Origin: Ornithomonoglobus_A sp034090805
GTDB taxonomy: Bacteria > Bacillota > Clostridia > UBA1381
DNA length: 59,587 nt
Direction: 5' to 3'
Assembly: GCA_034090805.1 (NCBI GenBank)
Contig: JAXDRV010000014.1
Coordinates: 1 to 59,587, forward strand
Position 1 is the stretch's first letter. Every line of letters starts with the position of its first letter. Below are positions 9,172 through 17,657 of this stretch, piece by piece. The position numbers and the translations under genes were made by a program. The notes beneath the pieces are model-generated. The model did not search any database, was not told where the DNA came from, and worked only from the letters and a program-made list of their open reading frames with translations.

Positions 9172-9735
9172 ATGAATTATGTGTGGAGCTTTATGATGAT
9201 TGCCGCATTTGTGTGTGCCTGCATAAACGGCAGACTTCCGGAAACCGTTGAGGCAATGATGAACGGCGCAAAGGAGAGCGTTTTTACGCTGCTGTCGTTT
9301 GCGGGAGTGATGTGCTTTTGGACGGGGATTTTGAAGATAGGAGAGGGAGCGGGGCTTATGAAGGCGGCGGAAAGAGTGTTTTCGCCGGTGATAAGACTGC
9401 TGTTTCCGAAAGCCGGAAAACGTGCAAGGGAGCTTATGACGATGAACATAAGCGCAAATCTTCTTGGAATGGGGAATGCCGCAACTCCTATGGGAGTCAA
9501 GGCAATGGCGGAGCTTGATAAGGAAAACAAAAAGCCGGAAAGGCCGTCAAGGGATATGTGTATGTTTACGATACTCAACACCTCCTCGCTGACGCTTTTC
9601 CCGTCAACGGTTATTGCGCTGCGTGCGGCGGCGGGGTCGGCAGCTCCGCAGGAGATAATATTCCCCATATGGTGCGCATCGGTAATTCCGCTGCTGATCG
9701 GCATTTTGCTTGTGAGGATATTTATAAGAGAATGA
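9172..9735 (+). CDS. spmA: Spore maturation protein A
   Basis: Membrane protein of 187 residues with nucleoside-recognition (Gate) domain features, for example ANLLGMGNAATPMGVKAM and MCMFTILNTSSLTLFPS. In Bacillus SpmA works with SpmB in spore-core dehydration and heat resistance. The start follows AAAAGGGG. The usual partner spmB is not next to it; after spmA comes a promoter and an unrelated radical SAM gene. The gene itself is intact and supports a spore-forming host. Confidence 0.95.
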   Translation: MNYVWSFMMIAAFVCACINGRLPETVEAMMNGAKESVFTLLSFAGVMCFWTGILKIGEGAGLMKAAERVFSPVIRLLFPKAGKRARELMTMNISANLLGMGNAATPMGVKAMAELDKENKKPERPSRDMCMFTILNTSSLTLFPSTVIALRAAAGSAAPQEIIFPIWCASVIPLLIGILLVRIFIRE

Positions 9736-9738
9736 AGC

Positions 9739-9767
9739 TTTACAAAGCACCGCATACATGATATAAT
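9739..9767 (+). promoter_or_regulatory. Sigma-A-type promoter before the radical SAM gene
   Basis: TTTACA (9739-9744), 17-nt spacer, perfect TATAAT (9762-9767). It implies a leader of about 220 nt before the coding start at 9996. The leader holds GAAAGGA followed by an ATG at 9798 whose second codon is TGA. It also holds a GTG frame of 22 codons (9800-9868) and a CTTTTGC/GCAAAAG palindrome near 9930-9946. No known riboswitch was recognised. Confidence 0.7.
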
Positions 9768-9995
9768 ATATGAAACTATACTACCGAAAGGAACATAATG
9801 TGAAAAATACACTGCGCATCTCACCTTCTTTCGGGACTCGGAGTATACACATACGCCGTCGTCCTTAAAGAAGGCAATCTGCACTCGCCGGCAAGAAGGG
9901 CGGACGCACGGAGTGCGGCTTTTGCAAAGCAAAAGTGATGACAAGTGTCTTTTCCGCATTATGGTTTGCCGCATGGCGGCGGAATGGAGATTATC

Positions 9996-10937
9996 ATGAA
10001 AAGCGGCTTTATTTATTCCGATGACAACAAGCGCTATCACACGTGGAATTATCACCTGCGGCACAAATTCGGCTGCAAGGTTTTTAAGGTTTCGTTAAAC
10101 GGCGGGTTTACGTGTCCAAACATTGACGGAACAAAGGGTTATGGCGGCTGTACGTACTGCTCGTCCATGGGCAGTGGGGATTTTGCGGGTGATGAGTGCG
10201 CTCCGATACATGAGCAGTTTGCAGAGATTAAGGAGCGTATGCACAAAAAATGGAGCGATGCAAAATATATTCCGTATTTTCAGGCGCACACAAACACATA
10301 TGCGCCGGCAGATGTGCTTAGGGAAAAATTCGAGAGCGTCCTTGCGGAGGAAAATGTTGTCGGACTGAGCATTGCCACTCGTGCCGACTGCCTTGAGGAC
10401 GATGTACTCGAATACTTGTCCGAGCTTAATAAAAGGACGTATCTTATAGTTGAGCTTGGCTTGCAGAGTATTTTTGACAAAACGGGCGAACGCATAAACC
10501 GTTGCCACACATATGCGGAATTTCTTGAGGGATATAATAAGCTGTCGGCTCTTGGTATAAACGTCTGCGTGCATTTGATAAACGGACTCCCCGGCGAAAA
10601 TAAGGAAATGATGCTTGAAAGTGCGGCGGAGGTTGCTGCGTTAAGGCCTCACTGCGTAAAGCTGCACCTGCTTCACGTGCTTAAGGGGACAAAAATAGCC
10701 GCCGAGTATGAACAGGGCGGCTTCAGGCTTCTCACACTTGATGAATATGTCGATATAATCGTCGGTCAGCTTGAGCTTTTCAGCAGTGAAACGATTATCC
10801 AGCGGCTTACCGGCGATGGCGCAAGGGAGTCGCTTATAGGCCCGCTGTGGAGTCTTAAAAAGTTCGTTGTGCTTAATGAAATAGATAAGGAAATGCAGCG
10901 GCGCAATACCTTTCAGGGTGTACGCTTCAGCGGATAA
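9996..10937 (+). CDS. TIGR01212 family radical SAM protein (YhcC-like)
   Basis: Radical S-adenosylmethionine enzyme of 313 residues. Cluster cysteines Cys40, Cys52 and Cys55 lie in GGFTCPNIDGTKGYGGCTYC, the extended Cx11CxxC pattern of the TIGR01212/YhcC family, which is related to Elp3-type radical SAM proteins. Further family segments are VGLSIATRADCL, ELGLQS and HLINGLPGE. An earlier in-frame ATG exists at 9945, but GGAG just before 9996 and the family N-terminus favour 9996. The substrate is unknown. Its end overlaps the convergent DHHW gene by 11 nt. Confidence 0.9.
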   Translation: MKSGFIYSDDNKRYHTWNYHLRHKFGCKVFKVSLNGGFTCPNIDGTKGYGGCTYCSSMGSGDFAGDECAPIHEQFAEIKERMHKKWSDAKYIPYFQAHTNTYAPADVLREKFESVLAEENVVGLSIATRADCLEDDVLEYLSELNKRTYLIVELGLQSIFDKTGERINRCHTYAEFLEGYNKLSALGINVCVHLINGLPGENKEMMLESAAEVAALRPHCVKLHLLHVLKGTKIAAEYEQGGFRLLTLDEYVDIIVGQLELFSSETIIQRLTGDGARESLIGPLWSLKKFVVLNEIDKEMQRRNTFQGVRFSG

Positions 10938-12114
10938 GCTCCGCCATTTTATCGCAGTAATCCTCAAAGGAGGTCGTGAAGATATAATTCATCACAAGCA
11001 CCTCGTCCGCCTTTTCCTCGTCAAGCACGTCCGAAAGCGTGCCTCGGTAGGTTCTTGGGTCAAGCAGAATTATTCTGCCGTAATTGTTCACGCACCAAGG
11101 CGCAAAATCACTTGCAAACGAATCCCTTACGATAATCAAGGTTTTGCCGCGGGGGATTTTTTTGTTGGTGATTTTTATATACGGCTGGTCAGATGAAAAG
11201 AAAAGGCTGTAATCCTTTTTTGTTGTGTCAAACATGGGTGATGTGTATTTTTTGACCTTGCCGTTTTTGTCAATGCTGCGCATTTCAAGCTCAAGCTCCG
11301 CCGGTTCGGCAGTATCGTACCATTCAAGCAAATCGGGATTTTCCGCTACGGAGCTGTCGGGGTGCTTACTGTAAAGATACCCCAAAAATTCTCCCTCGGA
11401 GTGCTTTTTGAAGTTGTCCGTACTCACCGGTGATTCGCCCTTTGCTTTCATAAACGCACTGTAGCCGTAGTATGAGCCGAGCATCGTCCAGTGGTGGTCG
11501 CTCCTGTAATAGATATACTCGTCCGAATGAGCGGCAAGTGCCGAATATGCGTCTGCGCAGGTCACATCGGGCGACAGCATACCGTATATCTCGTCAATGG
11601 TCTTTTTTTGGTTTGTTTGCAGACTGCTGTACAGCCTGTCGCAAAATTCAAGCTGCGTGGGAATCAGCATTGCGTATACCTTCGCCTTGCTGCCGATGCT
11701 TTCGGCGATACGGTTTATCGTGTCGGCGTATTTTTTCTCGGAAACGGGATTTTTGGTAAATATCTCCATGATTTTACCGTCGGCAATGAGCATAGCCGCC
11801 TTTTTTACCGTTTCGGTGCCAATGTCCTTGTCGGTGTATACGATTTTGCCCTCCGGCGGAGTTATTCCCTTGTGATTTTCGATAAATTGCCCGGCAGCGA
11901 TAAGCTCCGAACGAAACGTTATTTTGTCGTTTATATAGCTTTCCGAATTACGTGCAAAAGCTCCCGAAAAAAAGCTGCTTTTTGTGAGCTGCGGGAGCTG
12001 TGAACGGCTGCGGTTTTCGCTTTTGAAGCTTGCTTCGTCGGCGGGAAGAAGAAACAGAGCCGCCGACACCGCAAGCAAGAGCAAAAATACCGCAGAAATA
12101 ATTTTATTTTTCAT
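10927..12114 (-). CDS. DHHW-family secreted or membrane-anchored protein
   Basis: Protein of 395 residues with one N-terminal hydrophobic helix (5-23) preceded by lysines, so it is anchored to or exported across the membrane. The signature is DHHW (206-209) in YYRSDHHWTMLG. A later VRDSFASDFAPW segment matches the SGNH-like fold of DHHW/AlgX/AlgJ relatives, which often O-acetylate surface polysaccharides. An extracytoplasmic acyltransferase role is inference from fold. The S26-like peptidase gene lies 9 nt upstream, so the two are probably cotranscribed. Confidence 0.85.
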   Translation of the reverse strand: MKNKIISAVFLLLLAVSAALFLLPADEASFKSENRSRSQLPQLTKSSFFSGAFARNSESYINDKITFRSELIAAGQFIENHKGITPPEGKIVYTDKDIGTETVKKAAMLIADGKIMEIFTKNPVSEKKYADTINRIAESIGSKAKVYAMLIPTQLEFCDRLYSSLQTNQKKTIDEIYGMLSPDVTCADAYSALAAHSDEYIYYRSDHHWTMLGSYYGYSAFMKAKGESPVSTDNFKKHSEGEFLGYLYSKHPDSSVAENPDLLEWYDTAEPAELELEMRSIDKNGKVKKYTSPMFDTTKKDYSLFFSSDQPYIKITNKKIPRGKTLIIVRDSFASDFAPWCVNNYGRIILLDPRTYRGTLSDVLDEEKADEVLVMNYIFTTSFEDYCDKMAELIR

Positions 12115-12123
12115 AATAAATTG

Positions 12124-12576
12124 TCACTTTACATCAAAATTTCTAATTTTTTCAAAGGAAACAAATTTGTGCATAACGCTCAATATATATCCTCTGAGTC
12201 TCAAATTACTGCACCACAGCTTGTAATAGCACTTGTAAAGGAAATTTTCGTTGGAAATATATTTTTCGTCACGGTAAAAGCCCTTTGCAACAGCTATTAT
12301 CTGATCATCCTGTATTCCGTATTCCTTTTGACACTGATGGTCGCCGCACATGGCATATCCGTCGGGACGCACCTCCAAGCAGCGGTGCATAACCAGAGTT
12401 CCGTCCGCTCTTTTGTATACGGGAAGATCGTATTTTTTCAAGCCGCCCGTGTACTTGACGAGATAGACGGTATCACGTCTGTGACGGAGCATCGGCCACA
12501 TACTCGTGCCTACGGGAGTTGCGATGAATTCCCCGTGCTCGTTGATGTATTGTTCGATTAAGGTCTGCTCTACCAT
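12124..12576 (-). CDS. S24/S26-like peptidase (signal-peptidase fold)
   Basis: Small 150-residue protein with the signal-peptidase core. The candidate nucleophile is Ser25 in GTSMWPML, followed by the strand DLPVYKRADGTLVMHRC. His64 sits where ER/archaeal-type (S26B) enzymes carry the general base. There is no N-terminal membrane anchor; the C-terminal part is aromatic and basic (YKCYYKLW). Substrate unknown. Adjacency to the DHHW gene and a surface membrane protein suggests a role in envelope protein export or processing, but that is inference. Confidence 0.7.
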   Translation of the reverse strand: MVEQTLIEQYINEHGEFIATPVGTSMWPMLRHRRDTVYLVKYTGGLKKYDLPVYKRADGTLVMHRCLEVRPDGYAMCGDHQCQKEYGIQDDQIIAVAKGFYRDEKYISNENFLYKCYYKLWCSNLRLRGYILSVMHKFVSFEKIRNFDVK

Positions 12577-12617
12577 AAGGCAAGCACAGCTCCTTTCGTT
12601 TTGATTATTTACTTAGA

Positions 12618-12782
12618 TAATTGCGAAATGAAAATTTCGCAATTACAGTTAGGAGTTAGGAGTGTAGAATGTGGAGTTAATAACAAAAATCCTTTCGGAT
12701 TTTTAATTATTATATACACATTGTACAAACAACTCCACTCTTCACTCTCAACACTCCACACTGCAATTGCATTTCGCAATTA
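12618..12782. repeat. MITE-like palindromic intergenic element
   Basis: 165-bp element with 12-bp perfect terminal inverted repeats, TAATTGCGAAAT (12618-12629) and its complement (12771-12782). The left end folds again by itself into a hairpin. Inside the ends are imperfect inverted blocks rich in GTTAGGAG / GTGTGGAGT (12646-12678 against about 12730-12762). The centre is a perfect AAAAATCC-TTTC-GGATTTTT hairpin (about 12685-12704). It fills the 213-nt gap between the membrane-protein gene and the peptidase gene and encodes nothing. It looks like a non-autonomous mobile or extragenic palindrome. Confidence 0.75.
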
Positions 12783-12789
12783 CCTATGA

Positions 12790-13719
12790 TTATCTGCGTT
12801 TGCCGGCTCTGAGTCCGAGGTTCAGCCGTCTTTTTATGTATGTTTTTATAATCGGCATAGGGTCGTTGCCCTGTTCGATTTTGTCACGCAGCGTCTGATA
12901 AAATTCGTATGAGCCGAGATTTAGGAAGAAGCTTGCTATATTCATTGTTGTCTTTTTTCCGGCAGCTTTCTGAGCGCCTATCTGCTTGTTTCTCCTGATA
13001 GGCTCCATACCGCCGAGCTTTTCCATTCTCCTATGCTGGCGTATTGTGTAAACTGCGTTGTCGTCGTCGGTGTAATAGCGGTGATATGCGCTTGAGTGAT
13101 GGTGGTGCGAGCCGTCGGAGGAATGGTGGTGATGACTGCTGTGGTGACTGCTCTCCGAGGACTGTTCCTGAGCGGCGGTTCTCAGAGCCTTTTCCGCCTC
13201 ATGGCGCTTATGCTCCTCGCGGGCGCGTCTGCGTGCTTCACGCTCCTCACGCTCTGTCTTTTCGACCTCTTTGACGTACCGCTTGTAAAATATCGGTCTG
13301 CACACAAATATCATCGTCAAAAACAGCGCCATCGAAATTGTAAACGAGATCCACAGCGGGATGCCCGTAGCCGCACCGTTGACGAGAATAAACGGCATTG
13401 TGACAATCGTAAAGACTCTTGTGTGGAAGAACATCCAAGTAAACGGATACATCCAGTCGTTTATCAGGCAGAGCGCACCGCCCGCCGTATAAACCGCAAA
13501 CGTCACAAGCCACACCAAATAATAATACGATTTGCTTTTGACATCACGTACAAAACGGCGTATAAGAAGTGCGTTTCCTATAAAGAATATAAGTGTTGAT
13601 ATAATGCAAGTGATAAACCACGTCATGTATCCCATAAACTGCGACATCAGCAGGAATGAGATAATTGACGGCACCATGCTCAACATAAACATATCAAGTA
13701 ATTTTCTGAAATAAATCAT
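12790..13719 (-). CDS. Membrane protein with His/Ser-rich tail, function unknown
   Basis: 309 residues, no recognised family. Residues 10-145 hold about five hydrophobic helices. These are followed by a highly charged Glu/Arg helix (151-180, EKTEREEREARRRAREEHKR) and then a His/Ser-rich stretch (187-213) with two runs of four histidines. The C-terminal 90 residues are basic. The His run could bind zinc or nickel, but no transport motif is seen. It has its own strong promoter (13767-13795). Its position after a MITE-like repeat and before surface genes gives no clear role. Confidence 0.65.
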   Translation of the reverse strand: MIYFRKLLDMFMLSMVPSIISFLLMSQFMGYMTWFITCIISTLIFFIGNALLIRRFVRDVKSKSYYYLVWLVTFAVYTAGGALCLINDWMYPFTWMFFHTRVFTIVTMPFILVNGAATGIPLWISFTISMALFLTMIFVCRPIFYKRYVKEVEKTEREEREARRRAREEHKRHEAEKALRTAAQEQSSESSHHSSHHHHSSDGSHHHHSSAYHRYYTDDDNAVYTIRQHRRMEKLGGMEPIRRNKQIGAQKAAGKKTTMNIASFFLNLGSYEFYQTLRDKIEQGNDPMPIIKTYIKRRLNLGLRAGKRR

Positions 13720-13766
13720 AGCTCTTTCTCCTGAAATTATAGTTACGGTATGTCCGCATAAAATAT

Positions 13767-13795
13767 ATTATATCACAAAACGGATAAAATTTCAA
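13767..13795 (-). promoter_or_regulatory. Sigma-A-type promoter of the His-rich membrane protein gene
   Basis: Minus strand TTGAAA (13790-13795), 17-nt spacer, perfect TATAAT (13767-13772), about 50 nt before the start codon. Confidence 0.8.
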
Positions 13796-13884
13796 TACAA
13801 AACGGAATTTTTTTGTGTGTAATGTAAATAATATTATTGCGATTGTCCGATCACCTATAATTACATATAAAAACGGAGGTTATT

Positions 13885-14910
13885 ATGGACAGTATATCAT
13901 TAAAGCAGGACTTTTACAAAAGATTTGACGATTCGGACGGGTATCTTAAGGAGGAGCGGTGCGGGCTTTTGTGTACGCTTTTGGGATTTCCCAACGTCAA
14001 GGGTGCAATGAGCCTTACTTATCCGCTTTCCGTTGGGGTAAAGGGTGTTTGCCGTGCCTCGTCCTCGGATAAAATAAGCCTTGAGAACACAAGCTCGGAT
14101 GTTGCGTATACTCACAGGGTAAATTCCGTGAACGGAATAATTCCGATAGGCAAGCATCTTTCGGGAGGGCAGATTTTGCTTGATAACGAAATCCCGCCGT
14201 ATATAAATTCCGATACGGAGATGAAATGCTGCGCCTTAAAATGCGTGCTGAGTCTGAACGGCTACGAAAATTACGACAAAACGGCTGCCGCCGCCTCATG
14301 CTGCGGTACGGATAATATCAAGCCGTATCTTGCGCTGCTTAACGCAAAAACGGGATACTGCATAAAATCGGAGCGTCTGCATACCGAGGCTCTGCCTCTG
14401 CCGCTTGCGGGGTTTAAGCTGATTTTGATGCAGCTTGCAAAGCCTGATTCCAAAAAGTCGGACTATAAGGAAATAGACCGTGCGGCGGATAAATTAAAGA
14501 CGATATATCCGCATATTTCATCTCTTTCGCAGCTTGGGATACATCAGCTTGAGGCTGCAAAGCATCAGATAGGCAACAAGCTGATATACAACAGACTCTG
14601 CATGATAATTCGTGATAACGAGCGCATACGTGCCGTATCGGAAACGCTGAGGAGCTGCCGCACATCGGAGCTGTTTAATATGATGAATTTGTCGGCAAAG
14701 GATTTTCTGAGACTTTGGGGACCGGAACGGCAGGAGGCAATGCTGCTTCGGAGCGCACTGGAGCTTGAGGGAGTGAGAGCGGCGAGGTTTTGGAATAAGG
14801 GCGTTGCGGCGGTTGTTTATGAGGAAAGAGTGGATTATATTTTAAGTTCAGTTGAGCATTTATTCAAAAATACGGGAGAATATGAAATTAAGTTCTGTGT
14901 TGCAAAGTAG
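13885..14910 (+). CDS. Divergent galactokinase-like GHMP protein
   Basis: 341 residues. The layout resembles galactokinase but is degraded. An N-terminal HRVNSVNGIIPIGKHLSGG lies where galactokinases have the GRVNLIGEHTDYNGG substrate motif. The LPLPLAGFKLILMQLAK strand and the C-terminal GVRAARFWNKGVAAVVY correspond to the GARMTGxGFGGC motif. The GHMP ATP loop (GLSSSA type) is replaced by weakly similar AAAASCCG. Catalysis is therefore doubtful, and a sugar-sensing or regulatory role is possible. The start is supported by ACGGAGG upstream of 13885. Monocistronic, followed by the polA promoter region. Confidence 0.5.
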   Translation: MDSISLKQDFYKRFDDSDGYLKEERCGLLCTLLGFPNVKGAMSLTYPLSVGVKGVCRASSSDKISLENTSSDVAYTHRVNSVNGIIPIGKHLSGGQILLDNEIPPYINSDTEMKCCALKCVLSLNGYENYDKTAAAASCCGTDNIKPYLALLNAKTGYCIKSERLHTEALPLPLAGFKLILMQLAKPDSKKSDYKEIDRAADKLKTIYPHISSLSQLGIHQLEAAKHQIGNKLIYNRLCMIIRDNERIRAVSETLRSCRTSELFNMMNLSAKDFLRLWGPERQEAMLLRSALELEGVRAARFWNKGVAAVVYEERVDYILSSVEHLFKNTGEYEIKFCVAK

Positions 14911-14929
14911 AAAATCTTTTAAAATATAT

Positions 14930-14958
14930 TTGCTTTTTTTGTATTTATGTGGTATCAT
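14930..14958 (+). promoter_or_regulatory. Possible polA promoter
   Basis: TTGCTT (14930-14935), 17-nt spacer, TATCAT (14953-14958), about 40 nt before the polA start. The -35 box is imperfect. Confidence 0.5.
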
Positions 14959-14999
14959 ATAATAGATATAACAGTATTTATCCGAAAGGCAATGATTTT

Positions 15000-17633
15000 A
15001 TGGAGAAACTTCTGATACTTGATTCAAACAGTATAATAAACAGGGGCTTTTACGGTGTTGGTTTTTTATCGACAAAGGACGGAACGCCGACAAATGCGGT
15101 ATACGGCTTTTTGTCGATAATGGCAAAGCTTATTTCGGAGCAAAAGCCCGATTACGTATGCGCCGCCTTTGACCTTAAGGCACCGACCTTCCGTCATAAA
15201 ATGTATGCGGAATACAAGGCGCAGCGAAAGCCGATGCCGGAGGAGCTTAAGGTTCAGATGCCGCTGGCGAGAGATATTGTGCGTGCGATGAATATACCGC
15301 TTTTGGAGCTTAAGGGCTACGAGGCGGACGACATTATCGGCACGGTTTCACGCATATGCGAGCGTGAGGGAGTGGAGTGCATGATAGCCACCGGCGACAA
15401 GGACGATTTGCAGCTTGCAACGGATAAGACAAAGGTCGTGCTTACGGTGACACGTCAGGGACGAAATGAAACGACTGTATATGACGCAGACGCCGTCAAG
15501 GAAAAATACGGTGTAACACCGACGGAATTTATCGATGTAAAGGCACTTATGGGCGATCCCTCCGACAATATCCCCGGAGTAAGGGGAATCGGAGAAAAGA
15601 CGGCTATTGAGCTTATCGGACAATTCGGAAGCATAGAATATATTTATGACAATATAGACACGATCGGCTTAAAGGGCGCAAAGCTAAAAAAGATAACCGA
15701 GGGCAGAGAGGACGCATTTTTCTCGAAAAAGCTTGCGGCGATAGACACGAATGTACCGATTGATTTTGACATTTCCGACTGCCGCTTTACGTCCGTAAAG
15801 GAGCAGGCGTCGCCGGAGCTGTATATGCTTCTTAAGAGCCTGGAGCTTAATTCGATTATCAGCCGATTTGAGCTTGCTCCGTCAGAGGGGGGAAAGCCGG
15901 CGGAGGATATTTTTGCGGAGCTTAAGATAATAAACGGCATCGCCGATGTTCCGGAGCTTTCGGGTACGGCTGCGCTTGATGCGGAGCTTAACAGCGACAA
16001 AACGCTCAGTTCCGTTGCCGCTGCTGCGGGAGATACCGTCTATGTATGGGACAGGAGCAATTTTTCGGCGGCGGAGCTTGAGGAAATACTTAAAAAGCTT
16101 GCCGAAAACGAAAAGCTTGCCAAGGTTTGCTTTGACGTAAAGGAGCTTATTGTTGCGTTTGATAAGCGGATTGAATTTAAAAATATAGCCGATGATGTTA
16201 TATTGAAAGCGTATCTTGCAGATCCGTCAAAGGGAAGCTACGATATAGACAGCCTGTGTTCCGAGTATTTCGGAGCGCTTCCGGAGCGCAAAGAGGAAAA
16301 TCAGCTTTCTCTGCTTGAGGAGGATGACGGAGATTACGAATATTTCGGAAAGCGTGCCGCGGCGGTGCTGCGGCTTAACGAAAAGCTTGATGAAATACTG
16401 AAATCCCTCGATCAGCTTAATTTGTATCACGATGTTGAAATGCCGCTTTTGTATGTGCTTGCGGAAATGCAGACTGCGGGATTTTGCGTTGACGGAGAGC
16501 AGCTTGCCGCATTTTCAAATATGCTGAGTGAAAAAATATCGGAGCTTACCGATACAATTTACGATGAGGCGGGGGAGCAGTTTAACATAAATTCTCCGAA
16601 GCAGCTCGGAACGGTGCTGTTTGAAAAACTGGGACTGCCTGCCGCAAAAAAGACGAAGTCTGGCTATTCGACAAATGCAGATGTGCTTGAAAAGCTAAAG
16701 GATAAGCACCCGATAATCCAACATATAATCGATTATCGGACATATTCAAAGCTGAAAAGCACCTACTGCGACGGCTTGCGTGCGGTAATAAATCCCCGGA
16801 CAAACAGAATACATTCAGTGTTCAATCAGACCGTTACGGTAACGGGCAGAATAAGCTCTACAGAGCCGAATATGCAGAATATCCCGACTCGCACGGAGCT
16901 TGGACGTGAAATAAGAAAGATGTTTGCCGCAGGAGAGGGCTGTGTGCTTGTGGATGCGGATTATTCGCAGATAGAACTGAGGGTTCTTGCTCATATAGCG
17001 CATGACGAAACGATGATTGAGGCATTTAAAAGCGGCGAGGATATACACGCCGTGACGGCATCGAGGGTGTTCGGCGTTCCTGTTTCCGAGGTAACCTCCG
17101 AGCAGAGAAGACGTGCAAAGGCGATAAATTTCGGAATAGTTTACGGAATGGGAGAGTTCAGTCTTGCACAGGATCTGAAAATTTCGGTTGCCGAGGCAAA
17201 GCAGTATATGAGGAGCTATTTTGAAAAGTATCACGGAGTTCGGGAATACATGGACAGAATAAAAAAACAGGCGGCGGAGGAGGGGTGCGTAAAAACGCTC
17301 TTAAACCGCATAAGACGTATCCCGGAGCTTTCGTCCTCGAACCACAATGTGCGTGCATTCGGCGAGCGTGTTGCTCTTAATATGCCGATACAGGGTACGG
17401 CTGCGGATATTATCAAGCTTGCGATGGTGCGGGTGTACCGCCGGCTCAAGACAGAGGGCTTGAAGTCAAGGCTTATACTTCAGGTGCACGATGAGCTTAT
17501 AGTCGAAGCACCGGAAAATGAGGTTGACAAGGTCAAGGAAATTTTAAGGTATGAAATGGAGAACGCAATGCAGCTTGACGTTCCGCTGACGGTTGATATG
17601 CAGACGGGTCACAGCTGGTATGAAGCGAAATAA
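15000..17633 (+). CDS. polA: DNA polymerase I
   Basis: 877-residue repair polymerase that removes RNA primers and fills gaps. The N-terminal 5' nuclease domain contains ATGDKDDLQL. The C-terminal palm carries motif A with Asp652 (DADYSQIELR), motif B RRAKAINFGIVYG and motif C HDE (830-832). The middle 3'-5' exonuclease-like domain lacks the DxE metal ligands: the first-motif position reads GTAALDAEL. Proofreading is therefore probably absent, as in Bacillus polymerases. The ATG at 15000 is chosen over an earlier frame opening at 14949 because CGAAAGG lies 10 nt before it. Confidence 0.97.
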   Translation: MEKLLILDSNSIINRGFYGVGFLSTKDGTPTNAVYGFLSIMAKLISEQKPDYVCAAFDLKAPTFRHKMYAEYKAQRKPMPEELKVQMPLARDIVRAMNIPLLELKGYEADDIIGTVSRICEREGVECMIATGDKDDLQLATDKTKVVLTVTRQGRNETTVYDADAVKEKYGVTPTEFIDVKALMGDPSDNIPGVRGIGEKTAIELIGQFGSIEYIYDNIDTIGLKGAKLKKITEGREDAFFSKKLAAIDTNVPIDFDISDCRFTSVKEQASPELYMLLKSLELNSIISRFELAPSEGGKPAEDIFAELKIINGIADVPELSGTAALDAELNSDKTLSSVAAAAGDTVYVWDRSNFSAAELEEILKKLAENEKLAKVCFDVKELIVAFDKRIEFKNIADDVILKAYLADPSKGSYDIDSLCSEYFGALPERKEENQLSLLEEDDGDYEYFGKRAAAVLRLNEKLDEILKSLDQLNLYHDVEMPLLYVLAEMQTAGFCVDGEQLAAFSNMLSEKISELTDTIYDEAGEQFNINSPKQLGTVLFEKLGLPAAKKTKSGYSTNADVLEKLKDKHPIIQHIIDYRTYSKLKSTYCDGLRAVINPRTNRIHSVFNQTVTVTGRISSTEPNMQNIPTRTELGREIRKMFAAGEGCVLVDADYSQIELRVLAHIAHDETMIEAFKSGEDIHAVTASRVFGVPVSEVTSEQRRRAKAINFGIVYGMGEFSLAQDLKISVAEAKQYMRSYFEKYHGVREYMDRIKKQAAEEGCVKTLLNRIRRIPELSSSNHNVRAFGERVALNMPIQGTAADIIKLAMVRVYRRLKTEGLKSRLILQVHDELIVEAPENEVDKVKEILRYEMENAMQLDVPLTVDMQTGHSWYEAK

Positions 17634-17657
17634 ACGGCTTGTGATCGGAGGGATATA

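Noticed and set aside
9177..10064. Long leftward frame (295 residues) over spmA
   Set aside because: It is antisense to a well-recognised gene, has no ribosome site or family features, and arises from codon bias.
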